A stretch of DNA of 64,000 bases from Parashewanella curva. GTDB lineage: Bacteria > Pseudomonadota > Gammaproteobacteria > Enterobacterales > Shewanellaceae. The notes under the pieces were generated by a model. It was not told the origin of the DNA. It made no database searches and saw nothing but the letters and a program-made list of their open reading frames with translations. Below, piece by piece: positions 9,283-18,988 of this stretch (position 1 is its first letter; the number at the start of each line of letters is the position of its first letter). The stretch spans positions 23,049 through 87,048 of the forward strand of contig NZ_ML014764.1 of the NCBI RefSeq assembly GCF_003675895.1, written 5' to 3'. Position numbers and translations under genes: made by a program.

Positions 9283-10746
9283 TCAGAGCCCAAGTTGCTC
9301 CCACATTTCGTCTACTTTCTGTTTTACGTCATTGTCCATGACAATAGGAGTGCCCCATTCGCGGGTGGTTTCTCCTTCCCACTTATTGGTGGCATCCATT
9401 CCCATTTTTGAGCCTAAGCCTGCAACAGGGGAGGCAAAATCCAAATAATCAATGGGTGTATTATCTACCATGGTGGTATCACGGCTTGGATCCATTCGAG
9501 TGGTGATCGCCCAAATCACGTCATTCCAATCTCGGCAATTGACATCATCATCAACAACAATGATGAACTTGGTGTACATAAATTGGCGTAAAAAAGACCA
9601 AGCACCCATCATCACGCGCTTGGCGTGTCCCGGATATTGTTTCTTAATCGAAATAACCGCCATTCGATACGAGCAGCCCTCTGGCGGAAGATAAAAATCC
9701 ACAATTTCTGGATACTGCTTTTTCAAAATAGGCACAAACACTTCATTGAGTGCCACACCCAACATGGCGGGTTCATCGGGTGGTCTGCCTGTATAGGTAC
9801 TGTGGTAAATGGCATCTTCACGGTGAGTAATGTGGGTTACAGTAAAGACTGGGAAAAACTCAGTTTCATTGTAGTAACCAGTGTGATCACCGTATGGACC
9901 TTCTTCAGCCATTTCTTCTGGATCAATATAGCCCTCAAGAATGATTTCGCTGGTGGCAGGGACCTCTAAGTCACAACTTAATGCTTTACATACTTCAGTT
10001 CGTTCGCCACGCAATAAGCCTGCAAAAGCGTATTCACTCATGGTGTCTGGTACTGGGGTTACTGCGCCCAATATCGTACCTGGATCGCTACCTAATGCTA
10101 CCACTACAGGGTATTTTTCGCCCGGATGCTTTTCTTTAAAGTCTTTAAAGTCTAATGCGCCACCACGATGATCAAGCCAGCGCATGATCAACTTATTTTT
10201 GCTTAGCAATTGCTGACGATAAATACCCAAATTTTGGCGTTTTTGGTTTGGGCCTTGAGTGATGGTGAGACCCCAAGTGACCAGTGGAGCAACATCACCC
10301 GGCCAGCAATGCTGGATAGGAAGTTGAGTCAAGTCGACATCATTACCCGTAATTACGACTTGCTGACATTTCCCTGATTTAAGTTGCTTAGTGGGCATTT
10401 TCAGCGCTTGAGAAAATTTAGGTAACTTGCTCAAGGCATCCTTGAAACCCGCTGGGGGTTCTGGCTCTTTTAAAAAAGCCAGTAACTCGCCCACTTGGCG
10501 TAATTCCATTGGATCATTTTTCCCCAAAGCTATAGCAACGCGTCTTGGCGTGCCAAATAAATTGACCAGCACTGGCATGGTTTTACCAACGGGATTTTCA
10601 AACAGCAACGCTGGTCCGCCTGAACGCAATACGCGATCGGCAATTTCCGTCATTTCCAAATGTGGATCGACAGGATGAGCAATGCGTTTAAGTTCGCCAT
10701 TTGCTTCTAAGTGATCAATGAATTGTCGTAAGTCCTTAAAACTCAT
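9283..10746 (-). CDS. ubiD: 4-hydroxy-3-polyprenylbenzoate decarboxylase UbiD
   Basis: Prenylated-FMN-dependent decarboxylase of ubiquinone synthesis, 487 residues from the chosen ATG. Conserved features are [20 protein letters not shown] at the N-terminus, [21 protein letters not shown] with the conserved acidic residues of the active site, and [17 protein letters not shown]. The frame can be opened 15 bp further upstream with a TTG, but the ATG at 10746 matches known N-termini. ubiD and fre form an operon, and ubiA lies about 7 kb away. Confidence 0.96.
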   Translation of the reverse strand: MSFKDLRQFIDHLEANGELKRIAHPVDPHLEMTEIADRVLRSGGPALLFENPVGKTMPVLVNLFGTPRRVAIALGKNDPMELRQVGELLAFLKEPEPPAGFKDALSKLPKFSQALKMPTKQLKSGKCQQVVITGNDVDLTQLPIQHCWPGDVAPLVTWGLTITQGPNQKRQNLGIYRQQLLSKNKLIMRWLDHRGGALDFKDFKEKHPGEKYPVVVALGSDPGTILGAVTPVPDTMSEYAFAGLLRGERTEVCKALSCDLEVPATSEIILEGYIDPEEMAEEGPYGDHTGYYNETEFFPVFTVTHITHREDAIYHSTYTGRPPDEPAMLGVALNEVFVPILKKQYPEIVDFYLPPEGCSYRMAVISIKKQYPGHAKRVMMGAWSFLRQFMYTKFIIVVDDDVNCRDWNDVIWAITTRMDPSRDTTMVDNTPIDYLDFASPVAGLGSKMGMDATNKWEGETTREWGTPIVMDNDVKQKVDEMWEQLGL

Positions 10747-10823
10747 AAACCCAAACACCAAACAGATAAAATCTGCTGCGAACTATAGCATTTTTCGCTT
10801 TTGTGCGTCACATCAAATTCTAT

Positions 10824-10845
10824 TAGAGGCCATATACGGCCTCTA
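10824..10845. other. hairpin upstream of ubiD
   Basis: TAGAGGCC-ATATAC-GGCCTCTA forms an 8-bp perfect stem in the gap between the divergent ubiD and the His-rich gene. There is no T-run, so it could be a regulator site or an mRNA leader hairpin rather than a terminator. Confidence 0.35.
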
Positions 10846-10994
10846 GCTAATGGATTAACCAAGTTTAATGGGACAATTACTCAAAATAGTTGTCGAAATA
10901 GTAATACCATTTACTTATCAAGCTAGCAGTTGTGATTTGCGCTTTAAGCCATATAACACCATTGTTAGTCTTTGATGCATAAGAGGAAAAACTT

Positions 10995-11513
10995 ATGTGT
11001 AAATCAATATTTGCTGTGTTGTTAATGGCGAGTTTACCCTTTATGGCGCACGCGCATGGAGAACATGCAAAAATTAGCGTTCGTGATCATCATGTTAAAG
11101 TCAGTGCGGCGTTTTATTCTCACCACCATGCGCAGAAAATTATTCCTGTACATCATTTTCATCATGATCATTTTCACCACCGTCATTGGTATCCATACCC
11201 AGTGATTGTGCGCCCTAGAGTATATCGGCCTTGGCCTCGCCCTTGGTGGCACAGACCTTATTGGGGAAGATCACATATTCATATTGTGGTGCCATTAGCA
11301 TATCACCCAACTCGAACAGTTATCGTCCATGATCCAGTACCAGCTCCGGCCGTGCAATCGCAAACGGTTACTTCGAGTTATGCAACCACTACAGCGTTAA
11401 CTCATTTACCCGCGAATGCGAAAGTCATTCAGCAAGATGGTAAAGTCGTATATCAATGGAATGGTGTGATTTATCGTTACGACTTTATCCAGCATGTGTA
11501 TACGCCTGTATAA
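10995..11513 (+). CDS. histidine-rich exported protein, DUF6515-like
   Basis: A 172-residue exported protein. The signal peptide (residues 1-20, cleavage after AHA) is followed by a His-rich stretch HHFHHDHFHHRHW and an Arg/Pro/Trp-rich stretch RPWPRPWWHRPYW. The C-terminal 40 residues (LPANAKVIQQDGKVVYQWNG then VIYRYDF) match the pattern of the DUF6515-type domain found in Shewanella and Vibrio periplasmic proteins. Metal binding is likely from composition but not shown. The gene has an AGAGGAAAAA ribosome-binding site and is transcribed divergently from ubiD. Confidence 0.75.
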   Translation: MCKSIFAVLLMASLPFMAHAHGEHAKISVRDHHVKVSAAFYSHHHAQKIIPVHHFHHDHFHHRHWYPYPVIVRPRVYRPWPRPWWHRPYWGRSHIHIVVPLAYHPTRTVIVHDPVPAPAVQSQTVTSSYATTTALTHLPANAKVIQQDGKVVYQWNGVIYRYDFIQHVYTPV

Positions 11514-11685
11514 TACCAATCTGCATTCAATAGTGATCGCTCAGCACAGCCCTTCGGGAGTGTGCCAGTGGCCCATTTACTGTCAAAATTTCTTTGCCAT
11601 AGAGTGGCTATGACTGCACAAATTTTGTTTGTACTTGAACCACTAGCATCACTCTGAGTAGATCACATTTGAGTGCAGATTGGTA
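11514..11685. repeat. MITE-like element, 172 bp
   Basis: The segment begins TACCAATCTGCATTCAA and ends with the near-perfect inverse TTGAGTGCAGATTGGTA; with mismatches the inverted repeat reaches about 25 bp (GTGATC / GATCAC inside). It starts directly after the stop codon of the His-rich gene and holds no ORF. Short non-coding elements with these terminal inverted repeats are typical of MITEs in marine gammaproteobacteria. A matching full-length transposon is not present in the window. Confidence 0.7.
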
Positions 11686-11693
11686 TAAGAGGA

Positions 11694-12476
11694 TTAGCCA
11701 TTACCTTTTCTGGTAAAAGTTACCGTCATTGACCCTAGTTCTCCATAAGTAAAATTGACAGGAGCGTCATAAGGAACTTTTACGATACCAGCATAAGAGC
11801 CTGTAATGACCTTCATACCGGCTTTTATTCCAATCTCACGCTCTCGTAAGAAATTCACCAACCAGTAGACGGCAACTCTTGGATGATTGTTGGGATGAGT
11901 GACGACTTTATCCAGTATTATGTCACCGTCATGAGTTTTGATGGATAGTTGGAATTGCGACATCGCTTCAAGACTGAGATCGATGTTTACCTCTGGACCT
12001 AAATACACTCCTTGATTGAGTAAACCATCAGAAAAAGCTTCAAAATAACTGACTTCGTCAGGATTTTGATAACGGCTTTGCATAAGCTCCAATGCTAATC
12101 GCGTACTTCCAATAGCGTTATCGATTTCTTGTTCGGTATACGCCTGATCTTTAACAGGAAGATCACGGTCAAATACCGTCACTATTTCAGGCTCAACCAA
12201 GGCCATTGGCTCATTGGGAGTTTCAAAAAGTGAGCAGCTTGATGATAAATCATAAACTGTGTTTTCAAATAAGGGGGCAAGCATTGTCGTGCTTTTGGTA
12301 GGGAGCACGCATTTCCAACCGCCAATGTGAGTTTGTGCTAATTGACAATAGGTTTGTGCCACTTGCTGCTGTAATACCCAAGCTGAACTAAAATCTTGTG
12401 GTTTTTCGGTAAGAGGTTCGCCAACCATACCTTTAAAGCGACGGTTAGCAAGCATGGTTGCTGTATCTTGGTTCAC
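11694..12476 (-). CDS. FAH / 2-keto-4-pentenoate hydratase family protein
   Basis: A 260-residue protein with the fumarylacetoacetate-hydrolase fold of MhpD-type hydratases. Supporting motifs are GGWKCVLP (GxKvg-like) near residue 52, EPEIVTVF (E-x-E metal ligands) near 95, and ALELMQSRY near 129. The C-terminal GSYAGIVKVP takes the place of the usual GS-x-t/g motif. The exact substrate cannot be read from sequence. The start is a GTG preceded by GGGA at suitable distance. It stands alone, downstream of the M4 protease gene on the same strand. Confidence 0.75.
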   Translation of the reverse strand: MNQDTATMLANRRFKGMVGEPLTEKPQDFSSAWVLQQQVAQTYCQLAQTHIGGWKCVLPTKSTTMLAPLFENTVYDLSSSCSLFETPNEPMALVEPEIVTVFDRDLPVKDQAYTEQEIDNAIGSTRLALELMQSRYQNPDEVSYFEAFSDGLLNQGVYLGPEVNIDLSLEAMSQFQLSIKTHDGDIILDKVVTHPNNHPRVAVYWLVNFLREREIGIKAGMKVITGSYAGIVKVPYDAPVNFTYGELGSMTVTFTRKGNG

Positions 12477-12525
12477 AATGAGTTCCCATAAATGGATCTA
12501 AGTTCGCCCCATTGTCGCAGAAACG

Positions 12526-12552
12526 AGACCATAACTTAATGGGTTATGGTCT
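12526..12552 (-). terminator. probable terminator of the M4 protease gene
   Basis: AGACCATAAC and GTTATGGTCT pair in a perfect 10-bp stem with a 7-base loop, immediately downstream of the protease stop codon. On the minus strand the stem is followed by CGTTTCT, a weak T-tract. Confidence 0.55.
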
Positions 12553-12562
12553 GTTTAGTCAG

Positions 12563-14074
12563 TTAATGGCAAGGGTTATTAATATCGACTTGTGAAAAGG
12601 CGTTGATGACATCCTCTTGAGGTAATTTCAGATCTTGAGCTGCTTTTACCACGCCACATGCTCCTTTTTTGAAGTTACTGTTGGCGTTCCAATACAATTC
12701 GTTGGCCGTTGCAAAAGCTTCAAAGGCTTTTTGTGTGTCCCAACCATCAGTCGTCGCCAGTTCATAAAAAGCTTTGTTATAGACGCCAGAAGAAAAATGA
12801 ACATTCAGTGTTGGATTATAATCTTTGGCACTACCAATTGAATGTCCATCTTTGGTTGGATCATCCATATAGCGCAGTGCTTTACCTAATTTTCTCTCAT
12901 TTTTTACTATGCTGGTGCCAACCTGAAAATCATTTTTTTTGTAAGCATAAAATTTTGCTGCTTCACCAGCCATATCAGAGAAAGCCTCGTTCATGCCGCC
13001 CGATTGTCCTTGATAAGCGAGATTAGAATGTTGTTGAGTGAAGCCGTGACTGATCTCATGGGCGGTTACGTCTAGAGAGACTAATGGATAGAATAGTGTG
13101 CTGCCATCGCCAAAGTTCATCCGTTTACCATCCCACATGGCATTATCTAAATTATGTTGAAAATGCACTCGGAGCTGAAGTGTTTGTTTGATGGGGCGAG
13201 TATTAAGCCAATCACCATACATTTTAAACACAATACCGCCAAAGTAGTGAGCATCATTTTCTGGTCCATAGGCACCATGGACTTCTTTTTCATCGTGATT
13301 AGGACAGGTAAATTTGATGGGTTTATGATGGAACTGCCACCAATGCCATTTGTTATAATCAAAGGTTTGTTCGTTAGCATTTTCCATCGTGCAGTCATCA
13401 CCATTTTGAGTGACATCTAATTTCGGAAAATCTTGACCGTATTGATACTGACCTGTTTTTTCATTTCCACCAAAGCCGGTTGCAATTTCAGCTGTGGTTA
13501 ATCCATCCCATTGTTCAATAATTTGTCCAGAGTGAGCGTCCATAATGGTATAAGGACGGCTTGGATTTTGAGAATCAACAAAATAAGAGGTGATATACAC
13601 AAGCTTAGGTTGTTGCTTGGCATCAAGGTACACCCACAACTTGGCTTCTTTGTTGGTTATTTGATGTTGGCTTAATGACTTGGAGGCATTTAAGGCTATG
13701 GCTTTGTTTAGGGCCTCATCGGATGAAAAGCTAGGTTTAGTAAATTTCTGGTCTTGATTAATATTTACGACAGCCAAGCCTTGGAGATCGGTATAACTGC
13801 CGACAGAGTTTTTGGCGGCTGCAATAGTATATCCGTAGATCGGTACTTGATTATAATATTGCTGCAAGCGGTATTTTTTTTGGTTGTTGGGTAACGATGC
13901 GGTATTGGCAACTTGATATTGAGAATTTGAATCTAGCTGCAAATCTTGAGTAAGATTGTTACTTGCACTGATAGACAATTGATTAACATCAACAATATCA
14001 GCAGCAAAAGCACTACTACAGAAAGTGGCTCCGATAAGAATGCTGAGAACGGTTTTATTAATGGTTCGAGTCAT
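12563..14074 (-). CDS. M4-family (thermolysin-like) secreted metalloprotease
   Basis: A 503-residue zinc endopeptidase precursor, exported and probably self-processed. The signal peptide spans residues 1-24 (cleavage after SAFA). An FTP/PepSY-type propeptide follows, to about residue 200 (YRLQQYYNQVPIYGYTIA ... SYTDLQGLAVVNI). The catalytic domain shows DVTAHEISHGFTQQ (HExxH), GGMNEAFSDMAGE (third zinc ligand Glu) and LNVHFSSGVYNKAFY (catalytic His region). It ends soon after the catalytic domain, with none of the C-terminal PPC domains of many vibriolysins. It is a free-standing gene, and a MITE lies just upstream of its start. Confidence 0.93.
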   Translation of the reverse strand: MTRTINKTVLSILIGATFCSSAFAADIVDVNQLSISASNNLTQDLQLDSNSQYQVANTASLPNNQKKYRLQQYYNQVPIYGYTIAAAKNSVGSYTDLQGLAVVNINQDQKFTKPSFSSDEALNKAIALNASKSLSQHQITNKEAKLWVYLDAKQQPKLVYITSYFVDSQNPSRPYTIMDAHSGQIIEQWDGLTTAEIATGFGGNEKTGQYQYGQDFPKLDVTQNGDDCTMENANEQTFDYNKWHWWQFHHKPIKFTCPNHDEKEVHGAYGPENDAHYFGGIVFKMYGDWLNTRPIKQTLQLRVHFQHNLDNAMWDGKRMNFGDGSTLFYPLVSLDVTAHEISHGFTQQHSNLAYQGQSGGMNEAFSDMAGEAAKFYAYKKNDFQVGTSIVKNERKLGKALRYMDDPTKDGHSIGSAKDYNPTLNVHFSSGVYNKAFYELATTDGWDTQKAFEAFATANELYWNANSNFKKGACGVVKAAQDLKLPQEDVINAFSQVDINNPCH

Positions 14075-14161
14075 AAACTACACCTTATTTCGAAAATGAA
14101 AATGTATTGGTGAGATCAGAACGGTTGTGCAATAGCACAACAAATTCTAAAGACACTGAAG

Positions 14162-14464
14162 TAGAGGGCGTTCCCAATTAGATTTTTGATTTGCTGCTGT
14201 TAATTTTTTAGGTTAAACAAGTCGGAAAATGTGAAGTGTAGTTATTACCGACATATAAAGCTGTCGTTACTTCGTTTCTACACGAACATTTGACAACGCA
14301 GTTTAAACAAAAAAGAAACGCAGCCCTACGGGTTACGCCTAAAATTGGCAAACTCTGCGTTACTCATCATTCATTTAGCTCACTAAACTTCAATCTTCGC
14401 TCCTTGATTTTGCCAACTTTAGGCTGTAACAAATCTAAAAGTCTTTAATTGGGAACGCCCTCTA
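14162..14464. repeat. MITE-like element, about 300 bp
   Basis: Terminal inverted repeats TAGAGGGCGTTCCCAATTA at 14162 and its exact inverse at 14446-14464 bound a non-coding segment. Inside, a second long inverted repeat (GTTACGCCTAAAATTGGCAAA near 14331 against TTTGCCAACTTTAGGCTGTAAC near 14410) can fold into a hairpin. No ORF is present. The whole gap between the M4 protease and the DUF971 gene is essentially this element. Confidence 0.75.
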
Positions 14465-14511
14465 AAGATATAAAACCTAAACCACTGAATCGGAGCTGAA
14501 TGGTTGGGGAG

Positions 14512-14898
14512 TTAAGGCGTGTATTTGATGGCCATAGGGATAAGCGCTTCTCGTGAGGCGTGATTGTCTTTTAGGCGAGTCAAGTAGCTTTGCCAGAGCT
14601 GTTGGTGGTTTTGGGTGAATTGATATAAAAGCGACCAAGAATAGATTCCAGTATCGTGGCTATCATCAAAGATCAGCTTTACACCATAGTGACCGACGGT
14701 TTCGATGGCTGAGATGTTGACGTCTTTCTTATGAGTAACGAGTATTGGGTTACCGTGTTGATGGACTTCGGCAGAGGGGGAATAGACTCTTAGAAATTCG
14801 CAACTTAACGAGCAGATTTCGCCATCATCAAAGGCGATTTCCAATAAACGGCTTTTACGCTTGAGCTTAAGGTGTGTGACTTTTGGTGTTGTTTCCAT
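14512..14898 (-). CDS. DUF971 (gamma-butyrobetaine hydroxylase-like N-terminal) protein
   Basis: About 128 residues from the chosen ATG. The conserved DUF971 core is visible as KLKRKSRLLEIAFDDG, LSCEFLRVYSPSAEV and VGHYGVKLIFDDSHDTGIYSW. Known members bind a metal through a small zinc-ribbon-like fold, and their cellular role is not settled. The frame is open further upstream to 14940, but that extension would run through a strong palindrome at 14911-14934, so the METTPKVTHLKLK start is preferred. It follows hslU on the same strand, an arrangement common in Shewanella. Confidence 0.85.
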   Translation of the reverse strand: METTPKVTHLKLKRKSRLLEIAFDDGEICSLSCEFLRVYSPSAEVHQHGNPILVTHKKDVNISAIETVGHYGVKLIFDDSHDTGIYSWSLLYQFTQNHQQLWQSYLTRLKDNHASREALIPMAIKYTP

Positions 14899-14910
14899 AG
14901 CGCCAACCAA

Positions 14911-14934
14911 AAGGCTGAGCCATGGCTCAGCCTT
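14911..14934 (-). terminator. 24-bp perfect palindrome between hslU and the DUF971 gene
   Basis: AAGGCTGAGCCA and its inverse TGGCTCAGCCTT make a 12-bp stem without a real loop; on the minus strand it is followed by TTGG. It probably terminates or attenuates hslVU transcription, or stabilises the hslU 3' end. Confidence 0.6.
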
Positions 14935-14942
14935 AAACAAGA

Positions 14943-16268
14943 TTAAAGGACGAAACGACTTAAGTCTTCATCTTGTACTAAGTTATCAAGATGGCCGTTA
15001 ACGTACTTTGCATCAATAGTGAATGTTTCGCCAGACTTATCAGAAGCGCTGTAAGAAAGCTCTTCCATTAAGCGCTCCATCACAGTATGCAGACGACGAG
15101 CACCGATGTTTTCAGTGCGCTCGTTTACTTGCCAAGCAGCATTAGCAACAGCTTCAATACCTGATTCTGCAAACTCAATGTTCACGCCTTCTGTCGACAT
15201 TAGGGCAATATATTGCTCGGTCAATGAAGCATTTGGTTCGGTTAAAATGCGCTTAAAGTCATTGGCTGACAGAGCATCTAACTCAACACGAATAGGCAAA
15301 CGTCCTTGAAGTTCTGGGATCAAATCCGATGGCTTCGACATTTGGAATGCACCAGAGGCAATAAACAAAATGTGATCGGTTTTAACCATGCCGTGTTTAG
15401 TGTTAACCGTGCAGCCTTCGACCAATGGCAGTAAGTCACGTTGCACCCCTTCACGAGAAACGTCGGGGCCTGAACTTTCGCCACGCTTACAAATCTTGTC
15501 CACTTCATCTAGGAATACAATACCATGTTGCTCAACCAGTTCGATGGCGCTTTCTTTTAGGTCATCTTGGTTTACCAGCTTAGCGGCTTCTTCTTCAATG
15601 ACTTGCTTAAACGCATCTTTAATTTTGAGCTTTTTACGCTTAGAAGGCGTTTGTCCCATGTTTTGGAATAGACCTTGAAGCTGGTTGGTCATGTCTTCCA
15701 TACCTGGAGGCGAGATGATCTCAACCCCTACTTGTGGCGCGGCAATATCAATTTCGATTTCTTTATCATCTAATTGGCCTTCGCGTAGCTTTTTACGGAA
15801 CACTTGGCGAGTCGATGAATTTTTATTGTTGTCTTCGTCCCAATCGTCTTTCACTGGCGGCAGTAGTGCATCTAAAATACGCTCTTCAGCCGCATCTTCA
15901 GCGCGGTGACGGACTTGTTGCATTTGCTGCTCACGAGTCAGCTTAATGGCGGAATCAGTTAAATCACGGATGATTTGCTCTACTTCCTTACCGACATAGC
16001 CTACTTCGGTAAACTTAGTGGCTTCAACCTTGATAAATGGTGCGTTAGCTAATTTCGCTAGACGGCGGGCAATTTCGGTTTTACCAACACCAGTTGGGCC
16101 AATCATCAAAATATTTTTTGGCGTGATTTCTTGGCGAAGATCGGCATCTAGCTGCATGCGGCGCCAGCGATTACGCAGGGCAATGGCAACAGCACGTTTA
16201 GCCTTTTGTTGACCAATGATATGGCCGTCAAGTTCATGTACGATTTCACGGGGAGTCATTTGAGACAT
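14943..16268 (-). CDS. hslU: HslU, ATPase subunit of the HslUV protease
   Basis: AAA+ unfoldase that feeds substrates to the HslV peptidase. The chosen [14 protein letters not shown] start gives 441 residues, close to the E. coli length. Walker A is [15 protein letters not shown], Walker B is [11 protein letters not shown], and sensor/arginine-finger regions are [12 protein letters not shown] and [17 protein letters not shown]. The C-terminal residues end LSRFVL, the tail that inserts into HslV. The I-domain is present between Walker A and B. The start is 11 bp after the hslV stop; the frame extends 60 bp further upstream into hslV, but that extension is not needed. Confidence 0.97.
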   Translation of the reverse strand: MSQMTPREIVHELDGHIIGQQKAKRAVAIALRNRWRRMQLDADLRQEITPKNILMIGPTGVGKTEIARRLAKLANAPFIKVEATKFTEVGYVGKEVEQIIRDLTDSAIKLTREQQMQQVRHRAEDAAEERILDALLPPVKDDWDEDNNKNSSTRQVFRKKLREGQLDDKEIEIDIAAPQVGVEIISPPGMEDMTNQLQGLFQNMGQTPSKRKKLKIKDAFKQVIEEEAAKLVNQDDLKESAIELVEQHGIVFLDEVDKICKRGESSGPDVSREGVQRDLLPLVEGCTVNTKHGMVKTDHILFIASGAFQMSKPSDLIPELQGRLPIRVELDALSANDFKRILTEPNASLTEQYIALMSTEGVNIEFAESGIEAVANAAWQVNERTENIGARRLHTVMERLMEELSYSASDKSGETFTIDAKYVNGHLDNLVQDEDLSRFVL

Positions 16269-16279
16269 GTCAGTTACCA

Positions 16280-16804
16280 CTAATAAGTTAATTCTTCGAT
16301 GGTGTGATGCTGGTTGGTGAATACACAAATATCACCGGCAATGGTCAGTGCTTTTTCAGCAATCTCTTTGGCATCAAGTTCTGTATTTTCAAGTAAGGCT
16401 AATGCGGCCGCTTGGGCAAAATTACCGCCAGAGCCAATCGCGACGAGATCATGTTCAGGCTGTACAACATCACCATTACCCGTAATGATTAATGAGCTTT
16501 CGCCATCAGCTACCACTAGCATGGCTTCAAGTTTGCGAAGCATTCGGTCGGTACGCCAGTCTTTAGCAAGCTCTACAGCTGAGCGTAATAAATGGCCTTG
16601 GTGCATTTCTAGCTTGGCTTCAAAGCGTTCAAATAGAGTGAAAGCATCAGCGGTACCGCCTGCAAATCCAGCGAGGACTTTCTCGTGATATAAACGGCGA
16701 ACTTTGCGGGCATTGCCCTTCATTACGGTATTGCCTAGGGATACTTGCCCATCTCCAGCAATGACCACTTTGTTGTTGCGACGAACAGAAACGATAGTAG
16801 TCAC
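16280..16804 (-). CDS. hslV: HslV, peptidase subunit of the HslUV protease
   Basis: Threonine protease of the proteasome-beta type, 174 residues. I chose the GTG at 16804 because it is preceded by GAGG at good distance and yields the standard N-terminus (M)TTIVSVRR, where the first Thr after processing is the catalytic nucleophile. Other conserved parts are [34 protein letters not shown] and [16 protein letters not shown]. The frame stays open upstream to 16870 but the extra residues have no counterpart in the family. It is followed by hslU in an operon. Confidence 0.96.
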   Translation of the reverse strand: MTTIVSVRRNNKVVIAGDGQVSLGNTVMKGNARKVRRLYHEKVLAGFAGGTADAFTLFERFEAKLEMHQGHLLRSAVELAKDWRTDRMLRKLEAMLVVADGESSLIITGNGDVVQPEHDLVAIGSGGNFAQAAALALLENTELDAKEIAEKALTIAGDICVFTNQHHTIEELTY

Positions 16805-17031
16805 AAGTAATTCCTCATTTTGGTTTTGCTCAAAGTGTTGAGCAAGTCTATACAGTTGATATAAGGTCAAAGTCTAAGAATTCAAGCTTTTTATCGGTAA
16901 ATTAAAGGAATTTAGCTTTTGAGTTTTTTTCACAATTATTTAGCATTTTGACTTGTGATTAAAATTGATGGTTTGCTACTCTCTAGCACTTAAAAATAAA
17001 AATACCTGTGTAGTAGGATAGGACGAAGTAG

Positions 17032-17223
17032 ATGTCGAATGATCAACAGGCTAAAAAACTGCCGTTAGCATTAATCAAAACTTGGGTTTGGATGATGGTG
17101 GAGTCAAAAGAGCCTCAAATTCGTGAAAAGGGAAGAAGTAATCTTATTAACACATTTGGCAGTTTAGCTAATGCCAATACATATATAACAGAAAAATTGA
17201 AGCAATCAGAACCAGTTGATTAA
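17032..17223 (+). CDS. small conserved-looking protein, unknown
   Basis: A 63-residue soluble protein (MSNDQQAKKLPLALIKTW start, then VWMMVESKEPQIREKG and a helical end). It is not recognised. AGGATAGGAC lies upstream of the ATG, and the stop is 10 bp before the yajG start, so it is probably the first gene of a small operon with yajG and the cyclophilin. Confidence 0.65.
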   Translation: MSNDQQAKKLPLALIKTWVWMMVESKEPQIREKGRSNLINTFGSLANANTYITEKLKQSEPVD

Positions 17224-17233
17224 TGGAGATAGT

Positions 17234-17809
17234 ATGAAAACGCGTGCGTTGCTGTTTATGTTAATAACGACATTAGCGGGGTGCGCCAGTACAGCCCCTA
17301 CTCAAATTGTGTTATCGCCAACGGTACCACAATTTACTTCAGCCAATATCGAAGTACCTATAGTGAGCTTACAGGTCATTGATCGCCGAAAAGCGAATTT
17401 TATTGTTCGTCAAGACGACAGTAAGTCTGAGAATCGTCTTGTGGCACCATCTGAACCGCCCTCAACTTTGATTGAGCAGGCTCTTACCCAAACTCTAAAA
17501 AATAGTGGTACAGCGATAGCGCCTCATGCTTCAACGGCTATCACTATCTATATCGATGAATTGTTGGCGAATGTCACACAAGAGACCTTTAAGTATAAAG
17601 TTGACTCTAAAGTGTCGTTATCCCTACAAGTCAAAAAAGGGCGACATTCATACACCAATAGTTATCAAGTCACAGGGAACATGAATGGTTCTCTGCAATT
17701 AGATTATTCCCAATTAGAATTAGCGCTGAATAAGCTGATTAACCAAGTGACTTCAGATTTAATCAACGATCCTAAATTGATCATGTTTATTAATTCTAAG
17801 ACGGGATAA
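17234..17809 (+). CDS. YajG-family lipoprotein
   Basis: A 191-residue lipoprotein from the ATG at 17234, which has GGAG five bases upstream; the frame opens 18 bp earlier without that support. The lipobox LAGC ends the signal at about residue 17. The mature part shows the YajG-type pattern (VVSLQVIDRR-like strand, ... STLIEQALTQTLKNSG, ITIYIDELLANV, LNKLINQVTSDLINDPKL). The function of the family is unknown; it sits in the cell envelope. The cyclophilin gene starts 10 bp downstream. Confidence 0.85.
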   Translation: MKTRALLFMLITTLAGCASTAPTQIVLSPTVPQFTSANIEVPIVSLQVIDRRKANFIVRQDDSKSENRLVAPSEPPSTLIEQALTQTLKNSGTAIAPHASTAITIYIDELLANVTQETFKYKVDSKVSLSLQVKKGRHSYTNSYQVTGNMNGSLQLDYSQLELALNKLINQVTSDLINDPKLIMFINSKTG

Positions 17810-17819
17810 GGAAAATAAA

Positions 17820-18404
17820 ATGATAAAAAAATTATTCTGTGCCGCATTGTTGTGCTTGAGTACATCTTCGTGGGCGGTAGATATTCAACCGAATAATTTA
17901 TTTCCGAAAGTAGAAATGAACACTACGATGGGCAAAATTGTCGTAGAGTTGGATCGAGACCGTGCTCCTATCACCGTCGACAATTTTCTAACTTACGTGG
18001 TGAAAGGGGAGTATGACAACACGATTTTCCACCGCATCATTCCGGAGTTTGTGGTGCAAGGTGGTGGTCTTGATCCTAAATTACAGGAAAAGCCTGAAAT
18101 GAAGCCGATTGTTAATGAGTCGGGAAATGGTCTATCGAATATGACTGGAACCATTGCAATGGCAAGAGATAGTGAACCGCATAGCGCTACTCGTCAGTTC
18201 TACTTTAATGTAGCCGATAATGAGCGCTTAGATCCTTCGTCTCGACGTTGGGGGTATGCGGTGTTTGGAGAAGTGATTCAAGGGCAAGAAGTACTGATGA
18301 AAATGTCACAGGTAAAAACCGAGACAAATACTGTATTAGAATGGCCTGATGTCCCTGTAGAGCCGATTATACTTAAGAGTGCTAAATTGTTGCCAAGAGA
18401 ATAA
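17820..18404 (+). CDS. exported cyclophilin-type peptidyl-prolyl isomerase
   Basis: A 194-residue periplasmic PpiA-like isomerase. The signal peptide ends at SSWA (about residue 19). Cyclophilin motifs are TIFHRIIPEFVVQGGG (catalytic Arg in FHR), IAMARDSEPHSATRQFYFNV and YAVFGEVIQG. It is the last gene of the yajG cluster. The bacterial-type W in the cyclosporin-binding loop is not obvious (RLDPSSRRWGYAVFGEV), as in E. coli PpiA. Confidence 0.93.
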   Translation: MIKKLFCAALLCLSTSSWAVDIQPNNLFPKVEMNTTMGKIVVELDRDRAPITVDNFLTYVVKGEYDNTIFHRIIPEFVVQGGGLDPKLQEKPEMKPIVNESGNGLSNMTGTIAMARDSEPHSATRQFYFNVADNERLDPSSRRWGYAVFGEVIQGQEVLMKMSQVKTETNTVLEWPDVPVEPIILKSAKLLPRE

Positions 18405-18566
18405 AGATTTTTTTTCAAAAAAACAAACAATACCCAAAAGTTGATCCTATACTGGATAAGCTACAAAAAAGCATTGACCTCCAAATCATTTGAAAGCGCT
18501 ATGTTTGTTTTCGGGGAAGTTTGGAGATAAAAATGAGGACATAAGAAAATAATTATGAGGCGAACG

Positions 18567-18914
18567 ATGACGACGCAAGACTTCATCGATGAAAAAGCGC
18601 CCCAACTTGCTCATTACGGCAAAGCATTTCTTAGTCAGCAGATTGATTATAATGAAGTACAACTGTATTTGTGGGACACCTTAGAAGAGTGGCAACGCTT
18701 GGATGTTCTTGGTGATACTCAAACCGACACAGAGACCGTATTTTGGCACTTACTCCACAGTTTTAGTAAATGGCCAGCCTGGGCAATCCGGGGAAATCAC
18801 GTTTTACGTCAACAAATTAGTGATTGTTGTGATTTTTTAGTTGGTGATGGTACCGTCCCATACAATATTGTGGGTGCGAGACCAGATTCAGCGCAACTGC
18901 ATCGAGTTGGATAA
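18567..18914 (+). CDS. conserved hypothetical protein
   Basis: About 115 residues, acidic and Trp-rich (YLWDTLEEWQRLDVLGD, HLLHSFSKWPAWAIRGN, then CCDFLVGDGTVPYNIVGARP). No family name is recognised; similar short proteins seem usual in Shewanella. The ATG at 18567 is preferred because GAGG lies six bases upstream; the frame also offers an ATG at 18555. A strong terminator follows. Confidence 0.7.
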   Translation: MTTQDFIDEKAPQLAHYGKAFLSQQIDYNEVQLYLWDTLEEWQRLDVLGDTQTDTETVFWHLLHSFSKWPAWAIRGNHVLRQQISDCCDFLVGDGTVPYNIVGARPDSAQLHRVG

Positions 18915-18928
18915 TAATTATCAAAAGC

Positions 18929-18967
18929 AAAAATCCCCGTTATCGTGAGATATCGGGGATTTTTTAT
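18929..18967 (+). terminator. strong intrinsic terminator
   Basis: AAAATCCCCG ... CGGGGATTTTTTATT, with TTATC/GATA pairing also inside the loop, forms a GC stem followed by a T-tract on both strands. It separates the hypothetical gene from the convergent death-fold-like gene. Confidence 0.88.
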
Positions 18968-18988
18968 TACAGAGTGTTAACTGATGAC

